Below, piece after piece: positions 61,024 through 64,000 of a stretch of DNA of 64,000 nucleotides. The notes below the pieces were generated by a model, which was given only the letters and a program-made list of their open reading frames with translations, had not been told where the DNA came from and searched no databases. Numbering within the stretch: position 1 is the stretch's first letter; every line of letters starts with the position of its first letter. Both the position numbers and the translations under genes were made by a program. Source of the stretch: Nitrosopumilus sp. K4 (GTDB lineage: Archaea; Thermoproteota; Nitrososphaeria; Nitrososphaerales; Nitrosopumilaceae); assembly GCF_018128925.1 (NCBI RefSeq), contig NZ_CP067007.1:660164-724163 (forward strand), in the 5' to 3' direction.

Positions 61024-62049
61024 ATGACTTCAATTGCAACTCTTGGTTCTCATTGTGCATTACAGGTTCTAAAAGGTGCAAAAGACGAGGGACTGAAAAC
61101 ACTTCTTGTGTGTGAAAAAAAACGTGAAAGTCTATACCGAAGGTTTTCATTTATTGATGAATTGATTCTAGTGGATTCTTTTTCTGAAGTCATAGAACAG
61201 AAATGTCAATCAACATTAGAACAAAATAATGCCGTGATAATCCCACATGGCACACTCATTGCACAGATGTCTTCTGAGGAGATAGAGTCCATAAAGACCC
61301 CTATTTTTGGAAACAAGTGGATTCTAAGATGGGAATCAGACAGGGAGATGAAAGAAAAACTCATGCGAGAGGCAAATCTTCCAGTGCCAAAACCAGTAAC
61401 CACTCCAAGTGAAATTGACAAGCTTGTAATTGTAAAAAGACAAGGTGCCGCAGGTGGAAAAGGATACTTTATGGCTGCAAATGAAGAAGACTATAACACA
61501 AAAAGAAATCAACTAGTATCAGAAGGAACAATCTCTTCGGATGAAACACTGTACATTCAAGAATATGCAGCAGGAGTGTTGGCATATTTGCAATTCTTTT
61601 ATTCACCGCTAAAACAAGAATTGGAATTTTTTGGAGTTGATCAAAGACATGAATCAGATATTGAAGGGCTAGCAAGAATACCATCAGAACAACAACTCAA
61701 AAGCAAAAAAGTCCCATCATTTAACGTGATTGGAAACAGTCCACTAGTTCTAAGAGAATCATTGCTTGACGAAGTATACAAGATGGGAGATAGTTTTGTT
61801 GAAGCTGCAAAAAGACTAGTCAAACCAGGAATGAACGGCCCATTTTGCATAGAAGGAGTGTATGATGAGAATGCAAAGTTTACAGCCTTTGAGTTTTCTG
61901 CAAGAATTGTTGCAGGAACCAACATCTACATGGATGGTTCCCCCTATTACTCACTTCTTTATGATGAGCCAATGAGCATGGGAAAAAGAATAGCGCGCGA
62001 GGTAAAAATAGCATCAGAGCATAATCAATTAGATAAAGTTACAACCTAA
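61024..62049 (+). CDS. purP: formate-dependent AICAR formyltransferase (FAICAR synthetase)
   Basis: An ATP-grasp ligase making FAICAR from AICAR, formate and ATP, the archaeal route that replaces folate-dependent PurH1. N-terminal ATLGSHCALQVLKGAKDEGL, the ATP-grasp KRQGAAGGKGYFMA loop and NGPFCIEGVYDENAKFTAFE with FSARIVAGTNIYMDG near the end are diagnostic. The 341-residue length is right. With purE and purK in this window it marks de novo purine synthesis. Confidence 0.95.
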   Translation: MTSIATLGSHCALQVLKGAKDEGLKTLLVCEKKRESLYRRFSFIDELILVDSFSEVIEQKCQSTLEQNNAVIIPHGTLIAQMSSEEIESIKTPIFGNKWILRWESDREMKEKLMREANLPVPKPVTTPSEIDKLVIVKRQGAAGGKGYFMAANEEDYNTKRNQLVSEGTISSDETLYIQEYAAGVLAYLQFFYSPLKQELEFFGVDQRHESDIEGLARIPSEQQLKSKKVPSFNVIGNSPLVLRESLLDEVYKMGDSFVEAAKRLVKPGMNGPFCIEGVYDENAKFTAFEFSARIVAGTNIYMDGSPYYSLLYDEPMSMGKRIAREVKIASEHNQLDKVTT

Positions 62050-62530
62050 GAATATTTTTTGTTCGGGCAAGCATCGTTACGATTGAAATCATTATAGCAA
62101 ATCCCAACATCACTCCCAAAGGAAATTCAGGAATCACATGAGTTCCAATAATCTCTACTTCTTCAGTAAACTCTGGAACATAAAACGAAAACGTTGAGCT
62201 GTCAGCATCACTTACAATGTCATAGTCTACCTCATAACCGTTGACCAATATAGCAAACTCATTATTTTCTGCATTGATCAACTCATGCTCTAGATCAATT
62301 ACAAAAATAGAATCATGAGTGTTTTCTAGACCTACAAGCAAAGAAGTCAATTCAGGATCAATTGCCATTGCTAAAACTTTTGCATCAACTGAATACGAAA
62401 TAGAGTAAAAATGTTCATCTACTTTTAATTCATAGATTGAAGGATTTTCAATTCCCATATACTCTGGATGAGATTCTGCAAATGCCGAAGAAAATATCAA
62501 CATCAGGGGCAAAAGCAATAAAAATTTCAT
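62039..62530 (-). CDS. PEFG-CTERM surface protein, 163 aa
   Basis: Signal peptide (MKFLLLLPLMLIFSSAFAES), a beta-rich domain of ~110 residues with no Cys, then the sorting tail IPEFPLGVMLGFAIMISIVT ending in a basic RTKNILRL. This is the PEFG-CTERM type recognised by archaeosortases, which remove the tail and attach the protein to the envelope. Start at ATG 62530; 62551 would add 7 residues. It is convergent with purP, overlapping by 11 bases. Confidence 0.8.
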   Translation of the reverse strand: MKFLLLLPLMLIFSSAFAESHPEYMGIENPSIYELKVDEHFYSISYSVDAKVLAMAIDPELTSLLVGLENTHDSIFVIDLEHELINAENNEFAILVNGYEVDYDIVSDADSSTFSFYVPEFTEEVEIIGTHVIPEFPLGVMLGFAIMISIVTMLARTKNILRL

Positions 62531-62612
62531 AGTTAAAAGAGAATATTTCACGTATTAGAGTATTTTTCATCATTTACACTAGACAAATTATTTTGTTTTT
62601 TCAGTTATTGGC

Positions 62613-62738
62613 CTAGTCTTTTTGGGATTTTTCAAAAATCCAGTTTGTAAGCATGTCGGTATAGACATTTTCGAGGTGGTTTGCAATATCCTTACCTTTT
62701 TCCATCATGTGAGTATGACAAGCAGTGCAATTAAACAC
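62613..62738 (-). CDS. zinc-knuckle microprotein, 41 aa
   Basis: From GTG 62738 the frame reads VFNCTACHTHMMEKGKDIAN, then HLENVYTDMLTNWIFEKSQK. CxxCHxH near the N-terminus is a metal- or haem-like pattern; without a CXXCH context elsewhere I favour zinc. The upstream frame (to 62822) is not protein-like. Function unknown. Confidence 0.5.
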   Translation of the reverse strand: MFNCTACHTHMMEKGKDIANHLENVYTDMLTNWIFEKSQKD

Positions 62739-62849
62739 CAAGTATACATTGCAATGCAAAAAGTACAAAAATTGATAAGACCAGAGTAAAAATGTGAAAC
62801 GTTGACTGATTTTATCCATCAACCATACAAGACAATTTACGTCAGAGAC

Positions 62850-63152
62850 ATGATAAAGATGACACTTGACGATCTCCTAAACATGATGTCTACCTTAGAA
62901 TCAGGAAACGCATATTGGGTAGATGGGGTTCTTTTTGCAAGTTTTGCAATGACCGATTCTGAAGAATTGGCAAAAAAGGAGATCCAAGGAGAAACATACT
63001 TGGACAAGATAATTTTTGCAAAATACGAAGATTATACAAAGACAATAAAGTCATCAACAAATCTTGAAATCAATATCCTAAATGTTCAGAAAAGCCAACT
63101 CTATAGAGATTTGATAAAATGGTTAAAACAGCAACCAATTTGGAAGGATTGA
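62850..63152 (+). CDS. hypothetical protein, 100 aa
   Basis: Not recognised. From ATG 62850 (MIKMTLDDLLNMMSTLESGN) it is alpha/beta with NAYWVDGVLFASFAM and a helical end KSQLYRDLIKWLKQQPIWKD. TTG 62802 would extend it by 16 residues. No signal or metal motif. Confidence 0.55.
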   Translation: MIKMTLDDLLNMMSTLESGNAYWVDGVLFASFAMTDSEELAKKEIQGETYLDKIIFAKYEDYTKTIKSSTNLEINILNVQKSQLYRDLIKWLKQQPIWKD

Positions 63153-63228
63153 ACAGATCCAAGATAATCAAAAACAGAACTAATTTACAATCAATACCCT
63201 TATTTCATAATTTTTTGACAGTAAGAGT

Positions 63229-63408
63229 ATGCGATGTGATGATACAAATCCCATTTATGCAATAATGGAGGTAAAAAACCCCAATACAAACGAAATTGAA
63301 GTTTGGGAGGTATGTAAGGCACATTATGAAAAAAGAGACCCAATTGCAGGTAAACAATATTGGGAGACAAGTGCAATCAAAACAAGAATCATAGACAAAC
63401 CAAAATAA
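63229..63408 (+). CDS. small Cys-containing protein, 59 aa
   Basis: ATG 63229 opens MRCDDTNPIYAIMEVKNPNT, continues NEIEVWEVCKAHYEKRDPIA and ends KTRIIDKPK. A Cys3...Cys29-x2-His pattern may bind metal. A TTTCATAATT box about 26 bases upstream supports a leaderless start. Confidence 0.6.
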   Translation: MRCDDTNPIYAIMEVKNPNTNEIEVWEVCKAHYEKRDPIAGKQYWETSAIKTRIIDKPK

Positions 63409-63459
63409 TGTAAAAATCTAAAAATTACAAAATACAATCACATGTAATAATTACAAAAA

Positions 63460-63555
63460 TTATGCTAGTTCTTCAATGCCACAGTGTATACACATCTTTT
63501 TTCCTTGAATTGCAAAAAAGGAATAGTTGTGAACATATCCATCTCTGCACTTCAT
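63460..63555 (-). CDS. zinc-knuckle microprotein, 31 aa
   Basis: ATG 63555 opens MKCRDGYVHNYSFFAIQGKK and ends MCIHCGIEELA. The pattern C-x5-H...CxxC matches small zinc ribbons. An upstream TTG at 63612 would extend it through an AT-rich stretch that I think is non-coding. Confidence 0.55.
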   Translation of the reverse strand: MKCRDGYVHNYSFFAIQGKKMCIHCGIEELA

Positions 63556-63632
63556 GTTGCTAGTCAGAATGGTGAATAGTTTAGTATGATGGTCAAAAAT
63601 AATGTCGATCAAGGGCCAATTGTATCAAAAAA

Positions 63633-64000
63633 CTAGAGTTCAACCAATATTGCTGCACGATCAGATTCTTTGAGTTCTTCACGTACTCCATCTAATATGT
63701 GAGACGAGGATGTCAAACTTGAATAATCTACCAACTTCAAGTCATTTAACAAATATGTCTTAGGGGCAATTTCAGAATGTTTTGATTCCAAGAACTCATC
63801 TAAATCTTCTAAAATCGAAATTTTACCGCCTTGGAAGATTTTTCCATTCCTCAATGAAAGCTTTGGTTTTCCGTATCTATCTAAAACCAGAATGTAATGT
63901 TGGCTTTTCTTGCTGAATAGTTTTTTAACTTTAACATGCCCTGTAAGTACAAAATAATGATCAGTTTCAAAGCTCAACTCGATTAGATCTTCAGAGATAT
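63633..64000 (-). CDS. hypothetical protein, N-terminal part beyond the window edge
   Basis: Not recognised. The frame remains open to position 64000 on the minus strand (reading ISEDLIELSFETDHYFVL at the edge), so the true start is probably outside. The visible part is beta-rich (VLTGHVKVKKLFSKKSQHYI; KLSLRNGKIFQGGKISIL) and ends SDRAAILVEL. No clear domain. Confidence 0.55.
   Translation of the reverse strand, partial: ISEDLIELSFETDHYFVLTGHVKVKKLFSKKSQHYILVLDRYGKPKLSLRNGKIFQGGKISILEDLDEFLESKHSEIAPKTYLLNDLKLVDYSSLTSSSHILDGVREELKESDRAAILVEL

Noticed and set aside
63556-63612. N-terminal extension of the 31-residue zinc protein from a TTG
   Set aside because: Reads protein-like but AT-rich, and no start signal; the ATG fits the zinc-ribbon boundary better.
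1-64000. CRISPR array or cas genes
   Set aside because: I saw no regularly spaced repeats of 20-40 bases and no Cas-like protein in any frame.

Overview
The window looks like chromosome from a marine-type ammonia-oxidising archaeon (Nitrososphaerota, formerly Thaumarchaeota, Nitrosopumilus-like). This is inferred from gene content. It has very AT-rich DNA, archaeal type II glyceraldehyde-3-phosphate dehydrogenase, formate-dependent PurP, archaeal-type AspRS with GatCAB, stand-alone Lrp/AsnC ligand-binding domains, a PEFG-CTERM surface protein, archaellum-like type IV pilus parts, and many leaderless genes with a TATA-like box about 22-30 bases before the start. No amo, rRNA or replication genes are here, so the assignment rests on these traits only. 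Genes are dense; with the very small genes counted, no gene-free stretch exceeds 300 bases.

Layout. 0-5 kb: gap (GAPDH), a CorC/CNNM transporter, threonine synthase and two convergent Cys-rich microproteins. 5-13.3 kb: accessory-looking DNA with an Hjc-type resolvase, tyrosine integrase, HNH nuclease in a tight operon of tiny ORFs, a PKD surface protein, a zinc-ribbon CAP-domain membrane protein, a LigT-type phosphoesterase, and a hairpin-rich intergenic segment at 13.0 kb. 13-20 kb: a methyltransferase, an LLM/thiolase/DUF35 operon, a sugar nucleotidyltransferase and DedA. 19-30 kb: purK/purE divergent pair, ilvA, a hairpin RNA candidate at 22.2 kb, class III cyclase, twin RAM proteins, a lysine-rich protein, tRNA-Phe, cobalamin adenosyltransferase, HD hydrolase and a LOR/SDH enzyme.

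30-52 kb is the most distinctive region: a type IV pilus-like locus. It has a KaiC-like ATPase, a TrmB-family regulator, a leftward operon of two cytoplasmic unknowns plus two class III signal-peptide proteins (one an 831-residue pilin-LamG protein), a divergent MoxR AAA+ ATPase and VWA pair, a pilin, the secretion ATPase, a TadC/ArlJ-like platform, a large Ig-like surface protein and the prepilin peptidase. A second TrmB paralogue then forms an operon with a response regulator and histidine kinase. Secreted proteins follow, one with an exact 145-bp tandem duplication. I read the locus as a regulated surface-attachment or sensing apparatus.

52-64 kb: an aminotransferase, an acyl-CoA synthetase, the aspS-gatC-gatA-gatB operon (indirect Asn/Gln-tRNA synthesis), purP, a PEFG-CTERM protein and several zinc microproteins. 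Purine synthesis (purE, purK, purP), amino-acid synthesis (thrC, ilvA) and translation genes form the housekeeping frame around the surface and accessory loci. About a dozen proteins under 65 residues with paired Cys/His motifs are spread through the whole window.
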